In this document: piece by piece, positions 43,349-51,755 of the stretch
Numbering within the stretch: the stretch's first letter is position 1
Layout of the letters: each line of letters starts with the position of its first letter
Assembly (NCBI GenBank): GCA_018268415.1
Contig: JAFDWO010000008.1
Location: 1 to 64,000, forward strand
Direction: 5' to 3'
DNA length: 64,000 nucleotides
DNA from: Actinomycetota bacterium
GTDB taxonomy: Bacteria > Actinomycetota > Thermoleophilia > Solirubrobacterales > 70-9
Notes under the pieces: generated by a model
The model's database searches: none
Told to the model about the DNA's origin: nothing
What the model saw: only the letters and a program-made list of their open reading frames with translations
Position numbers and translations under genes: made by a program

Positions 43349-44623
43349 ATGGGATCGAGGGTCGCAGGCGTGGTCGGGTCGCCTCCGCGCGCCCGCGGGC
43401 CGCTCGCCCTCCTCGCCGATCCCTCGCAGGAGCGCTTCGGTGTCCTCGCCCGCCGCCTGCGCCTGCGCGCCGACCTCATCCACGCCGCGGCGGTCGGCTC
43501 GCTCCGGGGGAGGGCCGCGGGTCTCGCGACCCCCTCCGATGGCGCCGTCGGGCGCGTCGAGGAGCTGATCCGCGACCTGCTCGCCGCCCAGCTCGACCTC
43601 TTCGCCTCCGCCGCCCCGCCCCGCCGCCTCCCCGCCGAGCGGCTGATCGCGGGACCGCTGCTCGCCGAGGACGGCGAATTCGAGCTCCTCCTCTTCGCCT
43701 TCCGCGCCCTCCACCTCTCGCTCTGGGACGCCTGGTTCGCGCTGGTCGAGGGGGCACCGGACCTGGACGCGCACGAACGGCGCGCCCTCCTCGCCCGCGG
43801 TTCGGGTCTCTTCTTCTCCTACGCGGGCCTCCTGAGCGCCCGCGCGGTCGAGGTCTTCCGTCGCGAGAGCGAGGCCCGACGCCTCGCCCCCGACCACCAC
43901 GAGGTGCGCGCCGTCCGCGCCCTCCTCGCCGGCGACGCGCTCGCCGCCGCCTCGCTGCGCTTCGACTTCGCCCGCCATCACCTCGGGCTGATCGCCTGGG
44001 AGGCCGAGGATCCACTCGCCCCCCTCGCAGACCTGGCCCGAGCCCTCGCCCGCCCGCTCTTCACCATCCGGCCTCCTGAGTGCCCCGGCGAGTGCTGGGC
44101 CTGGCTCTCCGGGACCCGACCGCTCTCGGCCCGCGAGGAGGAGTTGCTCGCCGGCTGGCGACCGCCCGCGGGCCGGGTCGCGATCGGCCTCGAGGGCTTC
44201 GGCGAGGCGGGCTTCCGCGCCGGCCACCGCCAGGCCGCCCGGGCTCGCCGGCTCGCCGCGCCCGGCTCGCCGTTGGTCCGCTACGCCGACGTCGCGGTCG
44301 AGGCCCTCGCCACCGAGAACGAGGCCGACGCCCGCGCCTTCCTCGCCCACGAGCTGGGCGGGATCGACGACGACTCGCCGACCTCGCTGCGCCTGCGCGA
44401 GACGCTCCTCGCCTGGTTTGCCTGCGAACAGAACGCTGCCTCGGCCGCCGCCCGCCTCGGTGTCCACCAGCAGACCGTTGCCAACCGTCTGCGCACCGCC
44501 GAGGAGATCCTCGGACACGTCTCGATTGGCTCCCGCCGGCTCGAGCTCGAGCTCGCCTTGCGCCTCCACGCCCGCCTGCCGGGTTCCGCGACCGACCCCT
44601 CGTCCGCGCCCGTCGTCCTCTAA
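43349..44623 (+). CDS. PucR-like transcriptional regulator, paralogue 1
   Basis: 424 residues. An all-helical N-terminal sensor (about 30-200) is followed by a degenerate GGDEF-like middle domain (RHHLGLIAWEAEDPL to VAIGLEGFGEAGFRAGHRQA). The C-terminal PucR helix-turn-helix reads LRETLLAWFACEQNAASAAA then RLGVHQQTVANRLRTAEEIL. The ligand is unknown. It is closely related to the gene at 45062. ATG 43349 follows GGGGGA. It diverges from an ArsR-type gene. Confidence 0.88.
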   Translation: MGSRVAGVVGSPPRARGPLALLADPSQERFGVLARRLRLRADLIHAAAVGSLRGRAAGLATPSDGAVGRVEELIRDLLAAQLDLFASAAPPRRLPAERLIAGPLLAEDGEFELLLFAFRALHLSLWDAWFALVEGAPDLDAHERRALLARGSGLFFSYAGLLSARAVEVFRRESEARRLAPDHHEVRAVRALLAGDALAAASLRFDFARHHLGLIAWEAEDPLAPLADLARALARPLFTIRPPECPGECWAWLSGTRPLSAREEELLAGWRPPAGRVAIGLEGFGEAGFRAGHRQAARARRLAAPGSPLVRYADVAVEALATENEADARAFLAHELGGIDDDSPTSLRLRETLLAWFACEQNAASAAARLGVHQQTVANRLRTAEEILGHVSIGSRRLELELALRLHARLPGSATDPSSAPVVL

Positions 44624-45061
44624 AGCCGCGCACCCGGTGTCGGGAGCCGAGCAGGCCCGCCTGACCGTGTACCCCGGCGCCTCACGCGAACTCGGGACCT
44701 GTCTCGAGACCGGCGTGTGCGAGTGGCGAGCGCCGGACCGAGCGGGGGTAGGTCGCAAGGCGGCCGAACGGCATCGGCCATCTCCGGAGGACGAAAGGTC
44801 GCGCGGAGCGCTCTCGGTGTGTCCATCGCCCCTCCGAGGCCTCCCGGACGCGGGAGCAGCCCCGCGAGATCACCGGTGATGACGGGCGCGGGGCTGCGGA
44901 AGCGGAGGAAGGCCGATTGATGCCGGGCGCGTCGGGAACCGGGTCGTACCGATTGCGATTCGAGCAACCTACGAGTACGCCGACGTCGTTTTCGGCGATC
45001 TTGCGTAGCCGTCGCCCGCCTCCTGCCCGAGACTCCCTCATTCCTGAAAACTGGCGCCGGC
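44624..45061. other. Intergenic region between PucR paralogues
   Basis: About 440 bases containing hairpin repeat H copy B (44841-44911). No further gene is credible. A CCTACGAGT near 44969-44977 resembles the core of the palindromic motif at 46271 and 47691. Confidence 0.5.
44841..44911 (+). repeat. Hairpin repeat H, copy B
   Basis: The central stem GCAGCCCCGCG/CGCGGGGCTGC is perfect over 11 bp, with different bases from copy A but the same pairing. The loop is AGATCACCGG-type. Flanks GCGGGAGCAG and GCGGAAGCGG. Confidence 0.75.
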
Positions 45062-46279
45062 ATGGCAGCACAGCGTGCGGCACCGGTGCATGGCCGGTGG
45101 GAGTGGCAGCGACCGATGAGCGAATTCGAGCGCCTCCTCGGCGCGATGCGCGAGCGCGTCGACGCCCTCGTCGATGCCACCCTCGAACGGATCGCGAAAC
45201 GCTTCCCCGACTGGGCCGCCGAGAGCGTCTTCGGCCTCCACCAGGTGCGCGCCTACGCCCGCGCGGCGATCCTCACCGAGCTGCGCGACTTCGGCCGCGA
45301 CGCGCTCCCGCTCGCCTGCCCCGAACCCGCCGCGATCGCCGCCCGTGCGGTCGCCCGCACCGGCGAGCTCGAGGTCTTCGCCAACGCCTACCGCTCACTG
45401 CAGGCCACCCTCTGGGAGGCCTGGTTCGAGCTGGTCGAGGACGCCTCCCTGGAGCCCGCCGAGCGCCGCGAGCTGCTCCGCCACGGCTCCGACTTCTTCT
45501 TCCGCTACGCCGACCTGCTCGGCGACTTCGTCACCAAGGTCTATCGCGAGGAACTGGCCCGCCTGCACGCCGACGCCGCCCATCGCCGCTTCAATGCGGT
45601 GAAGGCACTGCTCGAGGGCGATCCGATCTCCCTCACCGGCCTCGACTTCGATCTCGGGCGCCATCACCTCGGCCTGATCGCCTGGGGGCCCGAGGGCGAG
45701 CGGGCCGCCCGCGAGCTCGCCTCCGCCCTCGCCCGCCCGATCCTGGTCGTCACGCCGATCCCGACCACGCACTGGGCCTGGATCTCAGGCACCCGGCGGC
45801 TCGAGGCCGCCGAGCGCCGCCTCCTCGCCTCCTTCGGGCCGCCGGCCGGCGCCGGGCTCGCCGTCGGCCTCGACGAATTCGGCGAGCAGGGCTTTCGCGC
45901 CACCCACCGCCAGGCGCAGCGCGTCCGTCTGCTGGCGCCGCCGACCGAGCCCTCCCTGACCCTCTACTCCGACGTCGCGGTCGAGGCGCTCGCCACCGAG
46001 AACGCCGTCGAAGCGCGAAACTTCGTCGCCCGCGAGCTCGGCGAGATCGACGAGGAAACCAACACCGCGCGGCGGATTCGCGAGACACTGACCGCCTACT
46101 TCGCCGCCGAACACAACGCCGCCTCCGCCGCGGCCGGGCTCGGGATCCACCAGCAGACCGTCGCCAACCGCCTGCGCGCCGCCGAGGAGATGCTCGGGCA
46201 TTCGATCGGCTCGCGCCGGGTCGAGCTGGAGCTGGCGCTGCGCCTGCGCGCCGCGCTCACCCGACCCGCCGACTCGTAG
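45062..46279 (+). CDS. PucR-like transcriptional regulator, paralogue 2
   Basis: 405 residues, same architecture as the protein at 43349: helical sensor, degenerate GGDEF-like domain (GRHHLGLIAWGPEGERAARE, AGLAVGLDEFGEQGFRATHR), and C-terminal helix-turn-helix (IRETLTAYFAAEHNAASAAA, GLGIHQQTVANRLRAAEEML). Glycines and HTH residues are conserved between the two, so this is a local duplication or paralogue pair. ATG 45062 is taken; ATG 45116 (MSEFERLLGAM) is a good alternative. Its stop codon lies inside a palindromic motif (46271-46327) that is repeated at 47691. Confidence 0.87.
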   Translation: MAAQRAAPVHGRWEWQRPMSEFERLLGAMRERVDALVDATLERIAKRFPDWAAESVFGLHQVRAYARAAILTELRDFGRDALPLACPEPAAIAARAVARTGELEVFANAYRSLQATLWEAWFELVEDASLEPAERRELLRHGSDFFFRYADLLGDFVTKVYREELARLHADAAHRRFNAVKALLEGDPISLTGLDFDLGRHHLGLIAWGPEGERAARELASALARPILVVTPIPTTHWAWISGTRRLEAAERRLLASFGPPAGAGLAVGLDEFGEQGFRATHRQAQRVRLLAPPTEPSLTLYSDVAVEALATENAVEARNFVARELGEIDEETNTARRIRETLTAYFAAEHNAASAAAGLGIHQQTVANRLRAAEEMLGHSIGSRRVELELALRLRAALTRPADS

Positions 46280-46327
46280 CACCTACGAGTCCTCCCCCGC
46301 CGAACTCACATGTTCGGTGTGGCGCGG
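46271..46327 (+). promoter_or_regulatory. Palindromic motif P, copy 1
   Basis: GACTCGTAG-CAC-CTACGAGTC (46271-46291) followed by CCGAAC-TCACAT-GTTCGG (46300-46317) and GGTGTGGCG. The same order of blocks recurs at 47691. It overlaps the PucR stop codon and lies about 170-225 bases before the secreted-protein start at 46497, so an operator or terminator role is possible. Confidence 0.65.
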
Positions 46328-46496
46328 CTCCCGCCGCGCGCGAGATCCTCGCCTCCTGCACGTCCGCGGGAGGGCGCCCGTCCTCGGGCGCGTCGGGCGC
46401 CGTGCGGAGCCGAACTCCGACGATCGTGGGGGCCGGGTCGTCGATCCGCTCGACCCGTCCCTCGGGCTCGTCGCCCACCAGGAGGAGAGACATCCG

Positions 46497-47297
46497 ATGA
46501 AGAGACCCCATGCCGGCCGCAACCCCCGTCTACTGCTCGGGGCGGCCCTCGTCATCGCGGCGCTGATCGCCGTCTCGGTGGTCGGGATCGCGACCGCGGC
46601 GGGAGGAGAAACGCCGGTGACGGTCAAGGTCGGCAACCTCGAACTGACGGCGAACGGCGGCTTTGCCCCGAAGGCGCTGCCGAAGAAGAAGCAGACGCCG
46701 ATCGAACTGAACGTCGCGGGCGAAGTCGCGGAGGCCGACGGCTCCCACCCGCCCGCGGCCCGGGAAATCATCATCGAAGGCGACAAGAACGCCGAAGTCC
46801 ACGTCGAGGGCATCCCGACCTGCAGTTCGGGTCAGCTACAGGCCACCGACACCTCGGCGGCGCTGGCCGCGTGTAGGTCCGCGCTGATCGGCGAAGGGCA
46901 GACCACCGCCCAGGTCGCCTTCGCCGAACAGAAGCCGATCGACGTCCCCTCGAAGCTCTTGCTGTTCAACGGCGGCGAAAAGGGCGGCAGGATCACCTGG
47001 TACGTCCACGCCTACTTCTCGAACCCGATCTCGGGCGCGATCGTCACCACGGTGACCATCACCAAGCACCCGCACGGCCGCTTCGGCACCCTCGCCGTCG
47101 CCAAGATCCCGCAGATCACCGGCGGCTCGGGCTCGATCATCTCGTTCAACCTGAACATCAAGAAGGACGTCAAGGGCATCAACCCGATCAGTGCCAGGTG
47201 CACCGACGGCAAACTCAAGGTCCACGTTCAGTCGAAATTCGAAGATGGGACCAAGGCCGAAACCGAAGTCATCCGCGCCTGCACCCCGAAGGGCTGA
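46497..47297 (+). CDS. Secreted protein of unknown function
   Basis: 266 residues. Signal peptide (NPRLLLGAALVIAALIAVSV, then GIATAAGG), then a beta-rich mature domain (VTVKVGNLELTANGGFAPKA, NVAGEVAEADGSHPPAAREI, ITWYVHAYFSNPISGAIVTT) with two cysteines (CSSG and ACRSAL) and a third near the C-terminus. It resembles segments of the giant secreted proteins nearby. ATG 46497 follows AGGAGGAGA. GAA is favoured for glutamate, as in the other exported proteins here. Confidence 0.75.
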   Translation: MKRPHAGRNPRLLLGAALVIAALIAVSVVGIATAAGGETPVTVKVGNLELTANGGFAPKALPKKKQTPIELNVAGEVAEADGSHPPAAREIIIEGDKNAEVHVEGIPTCSSGQLQATDTSAALAACRSALIGEGQTTAQVAFAEQKPIDVPSKLLLFNGGEKGGRITWYVHAYFSNPISGAIVTTVTITKHPHGRFGTLAVAKIPQITGGSGSIISFNLNIKKDVKGINPISARCTDGKLKVHVQSKFEDGTKAETEVIRACTPKG

Positions 47298-47388
47298 CGG
47301 CGGTTGATTTCTTCGGCGGCGTGTGATCGGGGACGTGCCCGGCCAAGCGGATCAAGGACGCAGGGCGCCGCCTTTGCTGGTGGCCAGG

Positions 47389-47461
47389 CATCCCCGGACG
47401 CGGAGGGCGGGCGCGAGATCTCCGGCTGCGATGGGCGCGCCCGTCCGGAGCCGAGGAGATG
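47389..47461 (+). repeat. Hairpin repeat H, copy C
   Basis: Starts CATCCCCGGACGCGG and ends GCCGAGGAGATG. Stem CGGGCGCG/CGCGCCCG with loop AGATCTCCGG-type. Same orientation as the other copies. Confidence 0.72.
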
Positions 47462-47690
47462 CACCACATGTCAGTCCGAGGACGCCGAGCCGCGCAGTGC
47501 GCCGGACGCGTCATCCGGGCGTGCGCTGTCGAGGGAGTCAAGCGCCTGAACCGCCCCCCAAGGCGCGTCCCACGATCGCCGCCGCCGCGCCGCCCACCGG
47601 GGCGCGGCGGCGGGGGACGCCCCCGTGGGTACGCGTGGGGTCGGGTCCTTGCGGGCGTGGCGCGCAGGCTCCCGCGCTCGCGCGACCGGG

Positions 47691-47751
47691 GACTCGTATC
47701 ACCTACGAGTCCGGCCCCTTCGCACTCACACCATAGGTGTGGCGGCGCCAC
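47691..47751 (+). promoter_or_regulatory. Palindromic motif P, copy 2
   Basis: GACTCGTA-TCACC-TACGAGTC (47691-47711) followed by CGCACTCACACC-ATA-GGTGTGGCG. It matches copy 1 block for block. The second palindrome is CACACC/GGTGTG here and CCGAAC/GTTCGG in copy 1. Confidence 0.65.
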
Positions 47752-48084
47752 CCGCCAGACCTCATCCTCTGACTGCGTGTCCGTCGCCCGCCCGGCGACG
47801 GACGGCAGCGTCCAGGGAGCAAGGATCGACAGGGGAAGGTATGCAGCGAACTTGGAAGAGAGCTTCTCCCGGTGCCGAGGCCGGCCCGGGCGGGTTGTCG
47901 CCCCTTCTTCCCTGGGGGGACGGCAAAGGAGGCGCCACGACGAGCAGGACTCGCCGGCGCCGCGGTGACCGAGGCGATGCCTGGCTGCGGGGGAGCACCC
48001 TGCTCCTCCGGGTCGATCGCCGACGTGCAGTACCCGGGCGTCCGGCCTTCCCTGGGCCGGCGCCCGGGCTCCCTGCATACCGCC

Positions 48085-48573
48085 ATGAGTGACCCCGACC
48101 GCCCGGCCTCCTGGGTGGGCGACGCCGGTGCCCGGCGCCTCTTCACGCACGTCCGCTCCGCCTGCGCCGAGCACGACCGGCTGCCGGCCCGCCTCGAGGC
48201 CGGCCTGCGTGCGGCCCTCGATCTGCTCGCCGAGGAGCCGGACCTCGCCCGCCTGCTCACGGTCGACCCCTATCTCGGTGACGATCAGGTCGCGCTCGCC
48301 GCCCAGCGTGAGTGGATCGGGCGCTTCGCGCGCCTCCTGCGCGAGGCGGTCGCCGACGATCCGCGGACCACTCCCTCCGACCTCCGTTTTCTTGGCGAAT
48401 TCCTGATCGGCGGCGTCCGCTTTCAGATCGCCCGTCGCGTCCTGAAGGGCGAGAGCGCCGAGCTGCCCCGGCTGCTGCCGGGCCTCCTCGAAGGCCTCCT
48501 CGCCTACTACTTCGACCCCGGCGAGCCTCCGCGGCTCGCCCGAGCCGCCCTGGACGGCCATTGCGCCGCCTGA
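48085..48573 (+). CDS. TetR-type C-terminal domain without DNA-binding domain
   Basis: 162 helical residues. LPARLEAGLRAALDLLAEEP, DLARLLTVDPYLGDDQVALA and LRFLGEFLIGGVRFQIARRV match the helical ligand/dimerisation half of TetR regulators as I know them. No helix-turn-helix precedes it: upstream of ATG 48085 the frame is arginine/proline-rich and not HTH-like. It could be a truncated regulator (pseudogene-like) or a stand-alone partner. A strong 13-bp hairpin follows. Confidence 0.6.
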   Translation: MSDPDRPASWVGDAGARRLFTHVRSACAEHDRLPARLEAGLRAALDLLAEEPDLARLLTVDPYLGDDQVALAAQREWIGRFARLLREAVADDPRTTPSDLRFLGEFLIGGVRFQIARRVLKGESAELPRLLPGLLEGLLAYYFDPGEPPRLARAALDGHCAA

Positions 48574-48586
48574 CGCGACCTGCAGG

Positions 48587-48617
48587 GTGTCTTCTCGAAT
48601 GCTCTTCGAGAAGACAC
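48587..48617 (+). terminator. Hairpin terminator candidate
   Basis: GTGTCTTCTCGAA (48587-48599) pairs perfectly with TTCGAGAAGACAC (48605-48617), loop TGCTC, 13 bases after the stop codon at 48573, followed by CCCCGTTTTCG. It also lies just upstream of the mobility module. Confidence 0.65.
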
Positions 48618-48693
48618 ACCCCGTTTTCGTAGGTGCTTCGAAGTGTGAAAAACGCGGGGGCGGAACGCGTGCGTCTTCCGTCCCAGGGTGTGT

Positions 48694-49695
48694 ATGAGCA
48701 ATTCACACACACTCACTCCTTCGTCTTCCTTTTCACCGTCAGGTCCGAGTCCTGACCGCGCGGCCGTCTCCTACGTCGGCCGTCACGGCGCGGTCTCGAT
48801 CACGCACCTGATGCCCGCGCTCGGCCTCGGGCAGGCCGCGGCCTACCGGCGCGTCGCCGCGCTGATCGACGCCGGTCTGCTCGAGCGCCTCGACCTCCTG
48901 CGCGGCGAGCCTGCCCTGATCCGCGCCACCCGTGCCGGCCTCCGCTACGCCGGTCTTGGCATGGCACCCGCGATCGTCTCGCCCGGCTCGGTCGACCACT
49001 GGCTCCGTTGCGCCTCGGTCGCCCTCGACCTCGAAGCCCGGCACGGCGCCGGCCACGTGCTCACCGAGCGCGAGCTCCTCGTGGCCGAGCGCCATGAGGA
49101 ACGCCCGATCGCCTCGGCCAGGATCGGCGAGCTGCCGAACGGCGGACCGAGGCTTCATCGACCCGACCTCGTCGTCCTCCCCACGGACCACCCCCTCGTT
49201 CGTCTTCATCCAGAGGGCCTGGCCTTGAACACCCATCCGTCCGCCGGGAACCGGACGGGTGGGCCCGGGGAGGACGACGGGGTCTTCTCCGTGCGGGGAC
49301 GGTCCGAAGCCCGCGCCGGCCGAGCCGTCGCCGCGCATCCCCGGACGCGGGACCACCGCGCCGATGAGCGGATCGGCCCGGGCCTCGCCGCCCATGCCCG
49401 GACGCGGGAGCAGGCGCGCGAGATTCCCGGTGACGATGAGCGCGCGCGTGCGGGAGCAGAGGACATGGGCGTTGTGGCTATCGAGGTGGAGCTGACGCCC
49501 AAGAGCCCCAAACGCCTGCGCGAGATCATCCGTGGCTGGCGCAGCGCCTCCTGGGTCGCGGAGGTCCACTACCTCTGCGAGCCGGGCCAGACCCGCCGCG
49601 CCGTCGAGCGCGCGGTCGAGAAGCTCCACGCCTCCGACCGCATCCGTGTCGCGGATGTGCCACGCCGCGCCGACCGCCAGGAGGTGTCCCGATGA
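48694..49695 (+). CDS. Replication-relaxation family protein with in-frame repeat insertion
   Basis: 333 residues. The N-terminal winged helix (VSYVGRHGAVSITHLMPALG, AAYRRVAALIDAGLLERLDL) and the later split core (LHRPDLVVLPTDHP ... VVAIEVELTPKSPKRLREII) are typical of the replication-relaxation proteins found beside coupling ATPases on actinobacterial elements. Between the two core parts are about 95 extra residues (roughly 49180-49465), low in complexity, that include hairpin repeat H copy D and a partial copy. ATG 48694 is preceded by AGGG; GTG 48688 is also open. Its stop overlaps the ATPase start (ATGA). Confidence 0.8.
   Translation: MSNSHTLTPSSSFSPSGPSPDRAAVSYVGRHGAVSITHLMPALGLGQAAAYRRVAALIDAGLLERLDLLRGEPALIRATRAGLRYAGLGMAPAIVSPGSVDHWLRCASVALDLEARHGAGHVLTERELLVAERHEERPIASARIGELPNGGPRLHRPDLVVLPTDHPLVRLHPEGLALNTHPSAGNRTGGPGEDDGVFSVRGRSEARAGRAVAAHPRTRDHRADERIGPGLAAHARTREQAREIPGDDERARAGAEDMGVVAIEVELTPKSPKRLREIIRGWRSASWVAEVHYLCEPGQTRRAVERAVEKLHASDRIRVADVPRRADRQEVSR
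49393..49467 (+). repeat. Hairpin repeat H, copy D (inside a gene)
   Basis: CATGCCCGGACGCGGGAGCAG start, stem GCGCGCG/CGCGCGC, loop AGATTCCCGG-type, GCGGGAGCAGAGGACATG end. A half copy (CATCCCCGGACGCGGGA) lies at 49336-49352. Both are in the reading frame of the replication-relaxation gene. Confidence 0.78.
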
Positions 49696-51311
49696 ACGCC
49701 TCCCAGAGACACGTCACCGGCGACATCACCGCGTTCCTATGGGGCCTCGTCTGGCCGCTCCTCCTCGGCGCCGTGCTCGGCTGCGTCCTCGTCGTCCTCC
49801 TGCGGCGCCGCGGTCTGCGCTGGACCTGGAGCCTCCTCGGCCTGCCGCTCACCTACTGCGCCTGGTTCGGTCCCGACCGCCGCGCCGCCGTCGTCCTCGG
49901 CGCCGCCACGGTCTCGGCGATCTGGGTCGGTCAGCGCGTGCACGCCGAAGGGGTCGCGCTCGGAGGCGAGGAGGCCTCACACCAGCGCGACGCGATCGGG
50001 CCGTTCGGCTTCCTGCGCACCCGGCTCGCGAATCTCTCCGACCGCCGCCGCCGCCCGCGCGCCGACACCATGCTGATCGGTCGCGGCCGCCACGGCCGGC
50101 CCCGTCGCGTGCCGGTCGGCGGGCCCGGCCACGGCGTCCACGTGTTGGTGCCCGGCGCCACCGGGTCGGGCAAGACCGTCAGCCAGGCGAGGATCCTCGT
50201 TGCCCACGTCGCCCGGGGGCAGGGCGGGGTCGTGATCGACCCCAAAGACGATCCCGGGCTCTACGAGGAGACCGCCCGGGCCGCGGCCGCCGCGGGCGCA
50301 CGCCTCTGGACCTGGCGCCCCGACGGCGACTGCGTCTACAACCCGCTCGGGCGCGGCGGGGTCGACGAGATCGCCGACAAGGCGCTCGCCGCCCACGAGT
50401 GGTCGGAGCCCCACTATGAGATGGCGACCCGTCGCCTGCTCGGCCTGGTGCTGGCGACGATGCGCGACACCGGTCTCTGGCCGCCGACGCTCTCGGGTCT
50501 GGTCGAGAACATGCACCCCGACCGTCTCGACGCGCTCGCCGACCGGGCCGGGGACGAGGAGCTCGGCCGGGCGGTGCGCGCCTACGTCGACGGGCTCGAC
50601 AAAGGCGCCCGCTCGGACCTGCGAGGCGGTCGCGACCGCCTCGCCGTCCTCGCCGAGTCGGGGTTCGGCCGTCGTCTCGACCCTGCCTGCGGCGAGGGGG
50701 AGGAGATCGACCTCGCCGCCGCCTTCGAGCGGGGCGACGTCGTCTACTTCGGCGTCGCCGCCGACCGCTACCCGATCGCCGCGCGCCTCCTCACCTCGGC
50801 GCTGCTGGTCGACCTGATCGGCATCTCCGCCGCCCGCCAGCGCGCGCCACGGGGAGGGGTGGTCCTGATCGACGAGTTCGGCGCGGTCGCCGCCGATCTG
50901 GTCAGCCGCCTCTTCGCCCGCTCGCGCGGCGCCGGGATCAGCATGATCCTCGGCACCCAGTCGCTCGCCGATCTGAGGGCCGTCGGGGACGGCGCCGACG
51001 TCCTCACCGAGCAGGTGATCTCGAACGTCACCTACACGCTCGCCCACCGGATCCCCGACCCCGACTCGGCCGAACGGCTGGCCCGCATGGCGGGCACCGA
51101 GCCCGCCTGGGCGGTGACCCAGCAGGTCGAGGGCCACTCCTTGCTGCCGAGCGGCCAGGGGACGCGGACCAGGCAGCGCGACTTCCGCGTGTCGCCCGAC
51201 CGCTTCAAGTCGTTGCGCCCCGGCGAGGCCGTCCTCATCCACCCGACCGCGCCGCGGCCGGCCGAGGTGATCCGGGTGGCGCTCCCCCGCAGCGAGGAGG
51301 GGTCGCGATGA
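49692..51311 (+). CDS. TraG/FtsK-like coupling ATPase
   Basis: 539 residues. Two or three N-terminal membrane helices (FLWGLVWPLLLGAVLGCVLV, WTWSLLGLPLTYCAWFG) precede a cytosolic ATPase with Walker A GATGSGKT (155-162), PKDDPGLYEE, and Walker B GGVVLIDEFGAV. SMILGTQSLADLR is the post-Walker B sensor, as in VirD4/TraG coupling proteins. It would pump or recruit DNA at the membrane during transfer of the element. Coupled to the upstream gene by ATGA. No relaxase is visible. Confidence 0.88.
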   Translation: MNASQRHVTGDITAFLWGLVWPLLLGAVLGCVLVVLLRRRGLRWTWSLLGLPLTYCAWFGPDRRAAVVLGAATVSAIWVGQRVHAEGVALGGEEASHQRDAIGPFGFLRTRLANLSDRRRRPRADTMLIGRGRHGRPRRVPVGGPGHGVHVLVPGATGSGKTVSQARILVAHVARGQGGVVIDPKDDPGLYEETARAAAAAGARLWTWRPDGDCVYNPLGRGGVDEIADKALAAHEWSEPHYEMATRRLLGLVLATMRDTGLWPPTLSGLVENMHPDRLDALADRAGDEELGRAVRAYVDGLDKGARSDLRGGRDRLAVLAESGFGRRLDPACGEGEEIDLAAAFERGDVVYFGVAADRYPIAARLLTSALLVDLIGISAARQRAPRGGVVLIDEFGAVAADLVSRLFARSRGAGISMILGTQSLADLRAVGDGADVLTEQVISNVTYTLAHRIPDPDSAERLARMAGTEPAWAVTQQVEGHSLLPSGQGTRTRQRDFRVSPDRFKSLRPGEAVLIHPTAPRPAEVIRVALPRSEEGSR

Positions 51312-51495
51312 GAAAAAGCAAAAGCGCACCGCAACTGCCCGGGCCGGCTTCTCCGCCTCCGATTGTCGCGCCGTCGTCGCTCGCTCAAAGCCCCTCCTGC
51401 GTCGGGGCTCGGGCCGAGGCCCGCCCTGACGGGTTCCGCTCCCGCCGTCCGGCGCATTTCGGCGGCTATCGAAGCCGGTCGGAAAGGAGCAACGG

Positions 51496-51750
51496 ATGGG
51501 AATCGGAGGATCATGCGGAAGAGGGTGGCGGACGTTGAGCAGGACGCTCGTGAGAACGGCGGAGCTGCCGCGCTTCCTCTACACCCGTGAGGAGGCCGCG
51601 CGGGTTCTGGGGATGAGCCTGTCGCACTTCCAGCGCCACGTGCAGCCCTACCTGCGCTGCGTCTACTCGGGGTCGCTGCGGCTCTATCCGCCGCGCGAGT
51701 TGAAGCGCTGGATCGACCGTCAGGTCGACGGCACCGGCGTCCGGGGGTGA
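51496..51750 (+). CDS. Excisionase-like HTH protein
   Basis: 84 residues. The C-terminal 50 residues (FLYTREEAARVLGMSLSHFQ, LRLYPPRELKRWIDRQV) are the MerR-type winged helix of Xis/helix_turn_helix_17 proteins. It should direct the integrase to excision and may regulate it. ATG 51496 has AGGAG at 6-nt spacing; TTG 51535 is a shorter alternative. Its TGA is overlapped by GTG 51747, so it is coupled to the integrase gene. Confidence 0.85.
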   Translation: MGIGGSCGRGWRTLSRTLVRTAELPRFLYTREEAARVLGMSLSHFQRHVQPYLRCVYSGSLRLYPPRELKRWIDRQVDGTGVRG

Positions 51751-51755
51751 GTGCG

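Larger units (their letters stand above)
47298..48084. other. Intergenic region with repeats H and P
   Basis: About 790 bases without a credible gene. It contains hairpin repeat H copy C (47389-47461) and palindromic motif P copy 2 (47691-47751). Open frames are arginine/proline-rich artefacts. Confidence 0.55.

Noticed and set aside
46300-46317. CCGAAC-TCACAT-GTTCGG considered as a second LexA box
   Set aside because: The spacer is six bases; LexA operators have four.
51308-51538. 76-residue frame overlapping the coupling-ATPase stop by ATGA
   Set aside because: Low complexity and no recognisable domain; it overlaps the Xis-like gene, whose own ribosome-binding site is good.
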